Shown here one piece after another: positions 6,311-13,648 of a stretch of 14,108 nt of DNA. The notes below the pieces were generated by a model. The model worked only from the letters and a program-made list of their open reading frames with translations, searched no databases and was not told where the DNA came from. The translations under genes and the position numbers were made by a program. How positions within the stretch are numbered: position 1 is the stretch's first letter; each line of letters opens with the position of its first letter. Origin of the DNA: Candidatus Thalassarchaeum betae (lineage in GTDB: Archaea > Thermoplasmatota > Poseidoniia > Poseidoniales > Thalassarchaeaceae); contig PSPG01000015.1 of assembly GCA_003193925.1 (NCBI GenBank), positions 1 to 14,108 of the forward strand, in the 5' to 3' direction.

Positions 6311-6799
6311 TCACTCCCCATCGAGCAGCTCGGCCACCTCTGCCAGCAGCTCGTCCCATGTCGGTACGTGCTTGGGCCTCTCTCCGGTGAGCTTGGCCAG
6401 CATCTCCTCCCTCTGCTCCTCGGAGAGCTCTACGTCGTTCCACTCGTTCATATTGGCGACGTCGCGAATCAGAGAGCGCTTCCTCTTCTTCCGCTGCTCC
6501 TCGAACCTAGCCACCACCTCCTCTATCGTGGTGGCCGGAGTCTCACCGTGATGGGCGTCGATCAGCGCTGTGTAGTGCGTCATCAACTCACCGTGCGTCG
6601 AGTCGTCGGCGTAGTTCGAGGGATTGGCGAGCATTGTCACGAACTCCCTGGACAGTCGGTCCGCCTTGGTTGAAGCCTTGCCCGAAAGCCTCTCCCTGGT
6701 GCGGGCATGCGAGGAGATGCACGAGCGGCACCTCTCGGAACCAGCCACATCGGGCTCGTCGCAGCGCAAGCAGCACACTGCGAAGCCCATCATGTTCAT
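6311..6799 (-). CDS. Unknown protein with N-terminal Cys cluster
   Basis: I do not recognise this gene. From the ATG at 6799 it is about 162 residues. The N-terminus carries CCLRC and, about 15 residues on, CRSC: a four-Cys zinc-knuckle or ribbon-like module (about 9-30). The remainder is charged and probably helical, with a Lys/Arg-rich patch EEQRKKRKRSLIRD and a Glu-rich C-terminus (SEEQREEMLAKL, WDELLAEVAELLDGE) that looks amphipathic. It is predicted soluble and cytoplasmic, and a nucleic-acid- or protein-binding adaptor is possible. Starts at 6793, 6790 or GTG 6820 cannot be excluded; all keep the Cys cluster. It lies 44 nt upstream of the AlaX gene on the same strand and could be co-transcribed with it. 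Confidence 0.7.
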   Translation of the reverse strand: MNMMGFAVCCLRCDEPDVAGSERCRSCISSHARTRERLSGKASTKADRLSREFVTMLANPSNYADDSTHGELMTHYTALIDAHHGETPATTIEEVVARFEEQRKKRKRSLIRDVANMNEWNDVELSEEQREEMLAKLTGERPKHVPTWDELLAEVAELLDGE

Positions 6800-6881
6800 C
6801 GAGGACCTAGGCAGACTCACGGGCGGTGCTGCGGCCCGCCTGACATCAACCCTACCCGTGTGTGATGCTCAGGCGCCGGAG

Positions 6882-9161
6882 TCATTTCTTGCGGCCGGTG
6901 TAGACCAACAGACCGAGCAGGGCGGCCGCTACTGCGGTCAGTACGAAGAGCACGATATCGATCCCCCCCTCCTCCCACTTGGTGGGGTCATCCGGGTAGA
7001 AATCCGCGTTGTCGCCCACCCTATCGCCGTCGGTGTCCTCTGTCTCGGCGGGATCCAGAGGGAAAGCATCGCTGTTGTCGCCGATGCCATCCCCGTCGGT
7101 GTCTATCCACTCGAGCGGGTCGGCAGGGAACGCGTCCATGTTGTCCCCAAAGCCGTCCCCGTCGGTGTCTACCGTTTCGCTGGCGTCCCCGGGGAAGGCG
7201 TCTTGGTTGTCGCCTACCCCGTCCCCGTCGGTGTCGGCCCACTCTGAGGGGTCGTCTGGGAAGGCGTCTTGGTTGTCGCCTACCCCGTCCCCGTCGGTAT
7301 CGGCCCACTCTGAGGGGTCCTCTGGGAAGACATCGGCGTTGTCACCCACCCCGTCCCCGTCGGAATCGGCCCACTCTGAGGAATCATCGGGGAACGAATC
7401 GGCGTTGTCACCCACCCCGTCCCCGTCGGAATCGGCCCACTCCGAGGGATCCTGAGGAAATTCGTCTCGGTTGTCGCCGACCCCGTCAGCATCACTGTCG
7501 AGGGTCTCCGCAGCATCCTCCGGGAACGCATCGGCGTTGTCACCCACCCCATCACCATCGCTGTCGTCCCATTCGGTGGAGTCGAGCGGGAACTGATCGT
7601 CGCCGTCGGGGTCGCCGTCCCCATCGTCATCGTCGTCGAGCAGGTCGCACTCCCAGTCGCTGTCGGTGTCCGTCGGGACATCTGCGCGGTCCATCGGGTC
7701 GGTCTGGCAACTCAGCTCGTCCGCATCGGACCAGCCATCCCCGTCGTCATCCGCATCCGCGTTGTCGCCTACCCCGTCACCGTCGATGTCGGAGTGCTCG
7801 TCCGGATCGAGGGGGAAGGCGTCCTGTGCGTCATCCCAACCGTCGTTATCGTCGTCGGTGTCGGCGTTGTCCCCAACCCCGTCCCCATCCGTGTCGACGG
7901 TCTCGTTAGCATCGAGCGGGAAGGCGTCGTAGAAGTCCGCTACGCCGTCGTTGTCGTCGTCAGCGTCCGAATTGTCCCCTGTCCCGTCGCCGTCAGCATC
8001 GGACCACTCGTACGGATTATTGGGGAAGGCATCGCTAGGGACACAGACCCCGTCACCATCGCTGTCGATCCAGCCGGTCGGGTCGTCATCGCATTGGTCC
8101 GTATTGTCCCCGACCTTGTCCCCGTCCGCATCCGCCCACTCGTTGGGGTTGTAGATGAAGGCGTCCACATCGTCGCGGTAGCCGTCGCCGTCGGAGTCAC
8201 GTGAGAAGTCCTCGAGCGCCCAACTAAGACTCTCATCCGCCCATCCCGGGTCGTTCAGTGGGGGGGCGTGAGTCCCGTCGTTGATTCTCCAGTGCGCCAC
8301 CCGGTTGCCATCGGCGCAGTTCAGGTGCTCGAGATTGTCCGTCTCGGGGGCTCCGTCCGAGCCGGTCAGGTCGATGCTGCCGAGGTCTGTCCAGCTCGCA
8401 TCACAGCCTGACCTGTCGGCCCAGAAGGCGGTCGACTGTGGGGCAGAAGGATACGTATTGCCTCCGGTCATCGACCCACCGGCGTACTGTATGACGCTGT
8501 CAAGGGAGCCGTGGACATGCAGGATGTTCGGCCTTCCAGTATCGGGGCAGTCGTTGGCGAAATCATCCCACGTCGCCCCGTTCAGCGACACAATAGACTC
8601 GATTATCCCGCCTTGGTCGCACGCCATTCTGTGGCTCATGAACGCGCCGTTAGAGTGTCCTATCAACACAACTCCCTCTGGGTCCGCCCCGTAGTTCTGG
8701 ATGGCCTGGTCGATCAGGCCCGCGAGGAAAGCGACATCGTCCACCTCGGTGCCGAACAGGTTGCAGCAGGCCTCGGTGGCGTTCCAGAACCTCATGCCTA
8801 TGATATTCATAGTGCCGTCTGGGGTGAGCAGCAGGTGCTCGTTCTGGTGGACACTGTCATACAGGCTCATCCACCAAGCGTTGAAAAAACCGGAACTGGA
8901 GTACCCATGCAGACCGACGACCAGTGGGAGGGGGCGATCGTAGACGTGCCCGCCCGGCATGGTAAGCGTCGCGGACCTCCCCTCGGAGGTGAATGTGGCA
9001 GTGGTGTGCTCGTTGGTGTAGTTGATTGGGCCGTAGCCATCGTTTGAGTCGGTCCAGAGCCTGTCCTCGATTTCCTCGACCTGCGCCTGCTCACCGCCCG
9101 GCAGTCCGAATGCCATTATCATCAGGCAGACAAGAATAGGTGCGTAGGGGCGATTGCTCAC
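6882..9161 (-). CDS. Surface-anchored PHB-depolymerase/feruloyl-esterase-like hydrolase with TSP3 repeats
   Basis: Secreted alpha/beta hydrolase of 759 residues. A signal peptide (about 1-26) precedes the esterase domain (about 55-315). The oxyanion region is VVGLHGYSSSG. The nucleophile elbow is GHSNG with S170, the acid is probably D221 (HGSLDSV), and the base is H298 (GTHAPPL), matching the LpqC / poly(3-hydroxybutyrate) depolymerase family. Residues about 318-730 are Asp-rich thrombospondin type 3-like repeats (D-x-D-G-D-G-x-G-D-N), which bind calcium and act as a rigid stalk. A C-terminal helix (IDIVLFVLTAVAAALLGLLV) and GRKK tail anchor it in the membrane. The domain order places the enzyme away from the membrane. 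The true substrate (polyester, feruloyl ester or other) is unknown. A TATA-like TTCTTAG lies about 25 nt before ATG 9161. Confidence 0.87.
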   Translation of the reverse strand: MSNRPYAPILVCLMIMAFGLPGGEQAQVEEIEDRLWTDSNDGYGPINYTNEHTTATFTSEGRSATLTMPGGHVYDRPLPLVVGLHGYSSSGFFNAWWMSLYDSVHQNEHLLLTPDGTMNIIGMRFWNATEACCNLFGTEVDDVAFLAGLIDQAIQNYGADPEGVVLIGHSNGAFMSHRMACDQGGIIESIVSLNGATWDDFANDCPDTGRPNILHVHGSLDSVIQYAGGSMTGGNTYPSAPQSTAFWADRSGCDASWTDLGSIDLTGSDGAPETDNLEHLNCADGNRVAHWRINDGTHAPPLNDPGWADESLSWALEDFSRDSDGDGYRDDVDAFIYNPNEWADADGDKVGDNTDQCDDDPTGWIDSDGDGVCVPSDAFPNNPYEWSDADGDGTGDNSDADDDNDGVADFYDAFPLDANETVDTDGDGVGDNADTDDDNDGWDDAQDAFPLDPDEHSDIDGDGVGDNADADDDGDGWSDADELSCQTDPMDRADVPTDTDSDWECDLLDDDDDGDGDPDGDDQFPLDSTEWDDSDGDGVGDNADAFPEDAAETLDSDADGVGDNRDEFPQDPSEWADSDGDGVGDNADSFPDDSSEWADSDGDGVGDNADVFPEDPSEWADTDGDGVGDNQDAFPDDPSEWADTDGDGVGDNQDAFPGDASETVDTDGDGFGDNMDAFPADPLEWIDTDGDGIGDNSDAFPLDPAETEDTDGDRVGDNADFYPDDPTKWEEGGIDIVLFVLTAVAAALLGLLVYTGRKK
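6973..7583 (-). repeat. 66-bp-period tandem repeat array (TSP3 stalk)
   Basis: About nine regular 22-codon units, each encoding a variant of D-x-D-G-D-G-V-G-D-N-x-D-x-F-P-x-D-x-x-E-W. Units at 7195-7260 and 7261-7326 differ at only 2 of 66 bases, and units starting at 7327 and 7393 share about 45 identical bases. The near-identity at DNA level points to recent duplication. Older, more divergent repeats continue to about 8208. Confidence 0.85.
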
Positions 9162-9280
9162 GCGCCCTTCCTCACGCAGGCCACTAAGAATCTGCCTCAG
9201 CCGCGCTGATTGCAGTCGGGTGGTGCAGAGGCCAGGGTTCGAACCTGCGGATTCAAGTCGTTGCGCTCTGTGCGAAACCC
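9162..9280. promoter_or_regulatory. Divergent promoter region between esterase and ABC operon
   Basis: This 119-bp gap separates divergent genes. TTCTTAG on the minus strand (about 9184-9190) sits about 25 nt before the esterase ATG. For the ABC gene only a weak ATTCAAG (about 9251-9257) lies at the right distance. The palindrome GGTTCGAACC (9236-9245) stands between them and could be an operator. It also resembles a tRNA T-arm, but no tRNA folds here. Confidence 0.35.
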
Positions 9281-10033
9281 ATGGCCGCTGCGATAGTTGT
9301 CGATGGATTGTATCGGGGCTACGGATCGGGGCGCAGCAGGGTCGATGTCCTGCAGAGCCTGGGCATGAACGTAGAGGATGGTTCGATCTACGGGCTGCTA
9401 GGTCCCTCTGGATGCGGCAAGACCACTCTGCTCAAGGTGGTACTGGGCCGATTGGTGCCCGAATCTGGCAGTGTCGACGTGCTCGGCTCAAGACCGGGGG
9501 AGCCCGGCTCGCCTGTGCCCGGAAGTGCTGTGGGCTACTCGCCGCAGGAGATCGCCCTGTATGAGGACCTCTCGATCGCCGAGACGTTCCTCTTCCACGG
9601 CCGCCTGCATGGGATGAGCCGAGACAGGATATCCGCTCGACAGACCTGGCTGATTGGCTTTCTCGACCTGCCCGACCCGGGCTGGCAGGTCGGCAAGCTG
9701 TCCGGCGGGCAGAAGCGCAGGGTCAGTCTCGCCGTGGCACTGCTGCACGAGCCACGGTTGCTGCTGCTGGACGAGCCGACAGTCGGCGTCGACCCGGAGC
9801 TGCGCGCCCGCATCTGGGACCACCTGCGCGAAATCGCTGACGGCGGCACGACGGTGGTCCTCACCACCCACTACATCGACGAGGCGGGGCAAGCCGACCG
9901 CGTCGGCCTGATGCGCAACGGCGGGCTACTCGCAGAGGATGCACCAGGCTCGCTGATGGAGCCTCACGGACACAGCTCGCTCGAGCAGACCTTCCTGATG
10001 CTGTGCCGCCGGGACGGGGGTGCTGCGGCGTGA
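9281..10033 (+). CDS. ABC-2-type exporter ATP-binding protein
   Basis: Cytoplasmic ATPase subunit of an ABC exporter, 250 residues. Walker A is GPSGCGKTT (residues 41-49), the Q-loop is in GYSPQEIALYEDL, the ABC signature is LSGGQKRR (from 140), Walker B is LLLLDEPTVGVD (D164, E165), and the H-loop is TTHY (H197). It groups with the DrrA/CcmA-type ATPases that pair with ABC-2 permeases. Its stop (10031-10033) lies 2 nt before the permease ATG, so the two form one operon. The exported substrate cannot be told: drug-type compounds, lipids and polysaccharide precursors are all handled by this family. The start ATG 9281 is the first in frame and gives a typical N-terminus. Confidence 0.92.
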   Translation: MAAAIVVDGLYRGYGSGRSRVDVLQSLGMNVEDGSIYGLLGPSGCGKTTLLKVVLGRLVPESGSVDVLGSRPGEPGSPVPGSAVGYSPQEIALYEDLSIAETFLFHGRLHGMSRDRISARQTWLIGFLDLPDPGWQVGKLSGGQKRRVSLAVALLHEPRLLLLDEPTVGVDPELRARIWDHLREIADGGTTVVLTTHYIDEAGQADRVGLMRNGGLLAEDAPGSLMEPHGHSSLEQTFLMLCRRDGGAAA

Positions 10034-10035
10034 AG

Positions 10036-11094
10036 ATGGAACGGGTTCACGCCATAGGGGCGCGCAAATTCGCGTCCCTGCGCCGCGACAAGCAGATGTT
10101 CGGCTTCATCGTGCTGATGCCTGCCATCCAGATCATCCTGTTCGGGATCGCCATCGGCCAGACACCCTACGACCTGGACTTCGGAGTCATCGACGAGAGC
10201 GACGGGGCTCTGCAGGGGGTCGAGACGGGGCTGGCCGCGTCTCATGCGCTGATCATCCACGAGTACGACACCGTCGCCGATGCTAGGGCGGACATCGAGG
10301 AGGGTGCCATCTGGGGGGCTCTGCTGCTGACTGAGGAAGGTCAGTTGGAGTTGCACCTAGACAACTCGAACCAGCAAGTTAGCAATACCATCCTCATAGA
10401 GGTCCGCAACGCAATGGAGGCCGCGCTCGCAGAGCAAGGAGCCTCACTCCCGATGGAGATAGCTGACCCCGTCTTCGGCGAGCGCGATCCTTCTTTCATC
10501 GACTTCCTAGCGCCTGGCATCATCACCCTCGTCTGCTTCATGTTCAGCACCATCCTGACCACAATCGCGTTCGTCGGCGAGCGTTACGACGGTACCCTCG
10601 ACCGCGTCTTCGCTGCTGGGACCAAGCCCTCGGAGGTTCTGCTGGGTCACATGGGCGCGTTCTCGACCATCCTGATCGGTCAGGTACTGGTCGTCATCGG
10701 AATCGCGGTCTTCGCCTTCGATACCCCCGTCAACGGAAACCCGATCATCCTCTTCCTGCTCGCCCTGATGCTCGGATGGGCCGCCATGTGCCTTGGTCTG
10801 CTGATTTCAAGCAAGGCCAAGTCCGAGTTTCAGGGGGTGCAACTCAACATGCCCATCCTATTCACCGTGCTCCTGCTCTCGGGCATCCTCTGGCCGGTCG
10901 AAGCGTTGCCTGAGTGGATACAGCCCGTCTCCTACGCCCTGCCGACGACTTGGACCGCCGAGGCCTTCCGCTCGATCATGATACGGGGGTGGGGCCTCGA
11001 GAGCACGGTGGTCCTCACCGCATTCGCCTTCGATGCGGTGTTCGCTGTGGTGATGCTCGGAATAGCAAGTCGGACGCTGCGAGTCCAAGAGTGA
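10036..11094 (+). CDS. ABC-2-type transporter permease
   Basis: Membrane subunit of the exporter, 352 residues. One N-terminal helix (FGFIVLMPAIQIILFGIAIG, about 22-41) is followed by a large extracytoplasmic domain (about 42-160). Five more helices follow in the C-terminal half (FLAPGIITLVCFMFSTILTT, the segment around GQVLVVIGIAVFAF, FLLALMLGWAAMCLGLLIS, PILFTVLLLSGILWP and the last near FAFDAVFAVVMLGIA). This is the DrrB/YhiH-like ABC-2 layout, including the conserved P-x-x-x-L-P-x-x-W stretch near the fifth helix. ATG 10036 is preferred, 2 nt after the ATPase stop. GTG 10030 overlaps that stop (GTGA), and a longer GTG frame from 10003 exists. It works with the ATPase encoded directly upstream. 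Confidence 0.9.
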   Translation: MERVHAIGARKFASLRRDKQMFGFIVLMPAIQIILFGIAIGQTPYDLDFGVIDESDGALQGVETGLAASHALIIHEYDTVADARADIEEGAIWGALLLTEEGQLELHLDNSNQQVSNTILIEVRNAMEAALAEQGASLPMEIADPVFGERDPSFIDFLAPGIITLVCFMFSTILTTIAFVGERYDGTLDRVFAAGTKPSEVLLGHMGAFSTILIGQVLVVIGIAVFAFDTPVNGNPIILFLLALMLGWAAMCLGLLISSKAKSEFQGVQLNMPILFTVLLLSGILWPVEALPEWIQPVSYALPTTWTAEAFRSIMIRGWGLESTVVLTAFAFDAVFAVVMLGIASRTLRVQE

Positions 11095-11107
11095 GGAGGG
11101 GAGGGGC
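11095..11107 (+). promoter_or_regulatory. Shine-Dalgarno that decides the TTG start of the GNAT gene
   Basis: The 13 nt between the permease stop and the TTG at 11108 contain GGAGGGGAGGGG, a strong purine ribosome binding site. It supports the otherwise unusual TTG start and shows that the gene is translated from a polycistronic mRNA. Confidence 0.5.
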
Positions 11108-11605
11108 TTGACCCGAGACGCCGAGTGGCTGGTCTCGATGCTCACAGCGGAGCTCGACTTGCGGCCACCGCGCTCAATCGAGGCCGAGCGTGTCCGTCTA
11201 GAGTCGGGGAAGCCGATCCTGTTGCGCGACGAGGCCGGTCGGTTGGTCGCCCACGGAAGCCTGAGGAGGCTCGGGCGCGGCTGGGAGCTCGTTACCCTCG
11301 TGGTCGAGCCAAGCAGGCGGGGCGAGGGGCTGTCGCACCGTCTGGTGGAGGCCGCGGTCGAGCGAGTCGGAAGCACGGCGACGCTGCACAGCTGGACCAA
11401 GTCCCCAGCATTGGCGAAGAGTCTGCTCGATGGCGGCTTCCGCAGGACGCGGTGGCTCGGTCTGGCAGTGGGGGCTCATCTCAGCCTCCTCTCAGCAACG
11501 CGAGTGGTCGAGCAGCTGCTCCGTCTGGAATGGAGGCGAACGGCTCATCAGATAATCAATCTAGGCCGATACAAACTCTACGTCCTAGATTCGAAGAAGC
11601 GGTAG
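11108..11605 (+). CDS. GNAT-family N-acetyltransferase
   Basis: Probable acetyl-CoA-dependent N-acetyltransferase of 165 residues; the substrate is unknown. The GNAT core is visible: beta strand 4 in WELVTLVVEPSRRG, then the acetyl-CoA pyrophosphate loop R-R-G-E-G-L with the following helix SHRLVEAAVERV (motif A, about residues 58-82). A C-terminal motif B-like part follows (TLHSWTKSPALAKSLLDGGF, where a slipping residue plus GGF is typical). The C-terminus (about 135-165) is longer and basic. TTG is taken as start because of the purine-rich site just upstream and the 13-nt spacing from the permease stop. Its place in the operon suggests it modifies, or gives resistance to, whatever the exporter handles (inference only). 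Confidence 0.75.
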   Translation: MTRDAEWLVSMLTAELDLRPPRSIEAERVRLESGKPILLRDEAGRLVAHGSLRRLGRGWELVTLVVEPSRRGEGLSHRLVEAAVERVGSTATLHSWTKSPALAKSLLDGGFRRTRWLGLAVGAHLSLLSATRVVEQLLRLEWRRTAHQIINLGRYKLYVLDSKKR

Positions 11606-11691
11606 TCGGATTGACGGGCTTCGGCCCCTTGACAACTCTGCTCGCTCTCATCGGTGCTGCCGGGGCTCGGACGCTGGGCGACCGGGAATAA

Positions 11692-12801
11692 TCAGTCCCA
11701 CCAGTTGAGGCGGTCGGTAATCAGCTCCCCTGACTTGGCGCCGCGGAGGACGATGGTGGCTGGGGTGTCCGGCTTGGTCGGGGAGAACGAGTCGCATGGG
11801 ACGATCTCGTAGGTTCCGTCCGGCCTGGTCCAGCGTAGCTTGGCCTTGGCCTGCCCGCCGTTCTCATAGTACTCCATCCTGAAGTCGTAGACCTCCCCGG
11901 CCTCGAATTCGACCGGCGTGGGGTGGATGGTGGCCTGGTCGTACCACTCGTCCACAAGCAACTGCCCGTCCACCCAGAGCCTAACGCCGTCGTCGGTGGA
12001 GGTCTCGAGGGTGTACGTGCCAGTCTCCTTCGGGATGATGAACCCCGACCAGCGTATGCTGAACTGGTCGCCGCCCACACCAGGGGGCCCGCCGCTGCCC
12101 CAGTTGATGTCGATGTTGGGGTCGACGCCGGCGACCTTCGGCTCGCCGGACAGGTCCTTGTTGTCCCAGACCTCCGAGTTCAGCCCGCCGCACAGGTTGT
12201 TGATCAGGACCACGTTGCCCGTTTGGGTGAGAGCCTGGGCGGGAAGCGGGTTCCTCGCTGCCCCAGAGCCGTGGAAGATGAGGAAAAGGCCCCAGAACGG
12301 CCCTTGGAAGCCGATTCCCGTCACTATCAAGGCCGGGACGAAGAGGGCCCAAGCCCAGCCCTCCGGCTCCATGCCGATGCCGAACATCATGCCCCACCAG
12401 GTGTAGCAGGTGGTGAAGACGAACAAGAGCCAGAACCAGATCATCCCGAAGTGCAGGAGGTGGATGCCGCCGATCTGCTCCCCGGCTCTCTTCTCGCTGG
12501 GCTTGCCGAAGAAGGCCCAGGTGAAGAAGAGTGTCGAGTAGGCCCACGGATAGAGTGCGAAGCCGGACAGGAGGATGGCGAGGAAGCCCCATGCGGTCGA
12601 CTCGTTGAATGTAACATCCCAAAACCAGGGCAGCTGCCAAACGGATATCGCGAATGCCATCCACGGGAAGCCGACTACCATTGCAGCCACAGCGTATCCG
12701 AACAGCCCGCTGTCGAATTTGGGGAGGTCCTTCGGCTTGTGCCAATTCTCATAGGAAGTCCGGCCTTCGGTCTCGTCCTTCGAATAGGAGGTCACGACCA
12801 T
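11692..12801 (-). CDS. Four-helix membrane protein with C-terminal PA14 domain
   Basis: Membrane protein of 369 residues. The N-terminal 30 residues are polar. Four hydrophobic segments follow at about 33-55, 69-98, 113-141 and 148-177, rich in Trp and Phe. After a linker, residues about 204-340 form a PA14 domain (carbohydrate- or ligand-binding beta barrel). Evidence is FSIRWSGFIIPKETGTYTLE, the acidic pair and turn STDDGVRLWVDGQLLVDEW (D270, D271), EFEAGEVYDFRMEYYENGG, and KLRWTRPDG at the end. An even helix number puts the N-terminus and PA14 domain on the same side, presumably outside, although the N-terminal signal is unusual. No enzyme domain is present. A glycan-sensing or adhesion role is possible. 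It lies 31 nt downstream of purQ on the same strand but shows no functional link. Confidence 0.78.
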   Translation of the reverse strand: MVVTSYSKDETEGRTSYENWHKPKDLPKFDSGLFGYAVAAMVVGFPWMAFAISVWQLPWFWDVTFNESTAWGFLAILLSGFALYPWAYSTLFFTWAFFGKPSEKRAGEQIGGIHLLHFGMIWFWLLFVFTTCYTWWGMMFGIGMEPEGWAWALFVPALIVTGIGFQGPFWGLFLIFHGSGAARNPLPAQALTQTGNVVLINNLCGGLNSEVWDNKDLSGEPKVAGVDPNIDINWGSGGPPGVGGDQFSIRWSGFIIPKETGTYTLETSTDDGVRLWVDGQLLVDEWYDQATIHPTPVEFEAGEVYDFRMEYYENGGQAKAKLRWTRPDGTYEIVPCDSFSPTKPDTPATIVLRGAKSGELITDRLNWWD

Positions 12802-12832
12802 ACGCGGGCGGCGCCGGATATGGGGCTTGCCG

Positions 12833-13648
12833 TCACAGTTCTGACATCACATAGTCCACCGCATTGCGGAAGATCGCCATGCCCTCGCCCTCACCGTGCT
12901 CCAGATTCTCGCGCGTCCAGGTGGCACCGAGCCAGGTCGAGTGGTTGGCCTCCGGATGGGGCATCAGGCCGAAGACGAGGCCCGAGGGATCGCAAACTCC
13001 GGCGATGTTACGCCAGCTCTGGTTGGGCGAGGTCGGGTAGGGTAGAATCTCGTCTGATGTCGAGGGGAACTGCGATTCTGGGTCGACGTAGCGCACCGCC
13101 AGCTGGCCCGAGTCTGCCCACTTGTCGAGCAGAGGCGCGTCGTCGGTGACGAACTTGCCCTCGCCGTGGCGCACAGGCACTCGGATGCGCTGCATCCCCT
13201 TGGTCCAGATGCAAGGGCTGTCGGCATCGAACTCGAGGGTGACCCATCGGTCCTCGTAGTGGCCGCTGTCGTTGAGAGCGAGGGATGCGGTCTGGGTCAG
13301 GCTGACCTCGTCGTCGCCCGGCAGCAGACCCATCTTGACAAGGGCCTGGAAGCCGTTGCAGATCCCGATGATCGGTTTGCCGTCCTTGACGAAGTCTCGC
13401 ACTTGCTCGCGCAGACCGAAGCGCAGGCGGTTGCCCAACAGTCGGCCGCTGCCGAGGTGGTCGCCGAAGGAGAAGCCTCCCGGGACGGCCATGATGTGGT
13501 AGTCTTCCAGGCTGGCCTCGCCGCTGACCAGCCGGTTGACGTGAATTCTGTCCGCAGAGGCGCCGGCCATCTCGAAGACCGCCATGGTCTCCAACTCACA
13601 ATTGATCCCGAAGCCGGATATGACTGCCACGCGCGGCTTGCCTCCCAT
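12833..13648 (-). CDS. purQ: Phosphoribosylformylglycinamidine synthase subunit PurQ (glutaminase)
   Basis: Glutamine amidotransferase subunit of FGAM synthase, step 4 of purine synthesis; it releases ammonia from glutamine for PurL. The 271 residues form a class I GATase domain. The N-terminus is RVAVISGFGINCELET, the oxyanion strand is VPGGFSFGDHLGSG, the catalytic Cys sits in GICNGFQAL (about residue 97), and the His/Glu pair is in MPHPEANHS near the C-terminus. The ATG at 13648 overlaps the purL stop by one base (TGATG), with a GGTGAT Shine-Dalgarno (13654-13659) inside purL. A GTG at 13651 adds one codon. At 271 residues it is longer than the common PurQ of about 225, resembling archaeal forms that have inserts before the C-terminal motif. 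Confidence 0.93.
   Translation of the reverse strand: MGGKPRVAVISGFGINCELETMAVFEMAGASADRIHVNRLVSGEASLEDYHIMAVPGGFSFGDHLGSGRLLGNRLRFGLREQVRDFVKDGKPIIGICNGFQALVKMGLLPGDDEVSLTQTASLALNDSGHYEDRWVTLEFDADSPCIWTKGMQRIRVPVRHGEGKFVTDDAPLLDKWADSGQLAVRYVDPESQFPSTSDEILPYPTSPNQSWRNIAGVCDPSGLVFGLMPHPEANHSTWLGATWTRENLEHGEGEGMAIFRNAVDYVMSEL

Noticed and set aside
7009-7455. Ser/Pro repeat protein on the plus strand opposite the TSP3 stalk
   Set aside because: The repeated SPTPSPSV pattern is simply the complement of the Asp-Gly repeat codons; there is no start context.
6973-8208. CRISPR-like periodic repeats
   Set aside because: The 66-bp period is in frame and encodes Asp-rich 22-residue units; there are no unique spacers between identical repeats and no cas genes.
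9217-9292. Possible tRNA on the minus strand around GGTTCGAACC
   Set aside because: The T-arm has only four good pairs, the acceptor pairing has a mismatch, no D-arm or anticodon stem folds, and it would overlap the start of the ABC ATPase gene.
11606-11691. Hydrophobic tail in a second frame through the GNAT gene (11125-11691)
   Set aside because: The frame mostly overlaps the GNAT gene out of phase. Only the last 28 codons fall outside it, and they have no start or promoter of their own.
11923-13149. 408-codon plus-strand open frame opposite the PA14 and purQ genes
   Set aside because: It lies antisense to two well-supported genes, has low-complexity Pro/Arg/Glu-rich composition typical of high-GC shadow frames, and has no recognisable domain.
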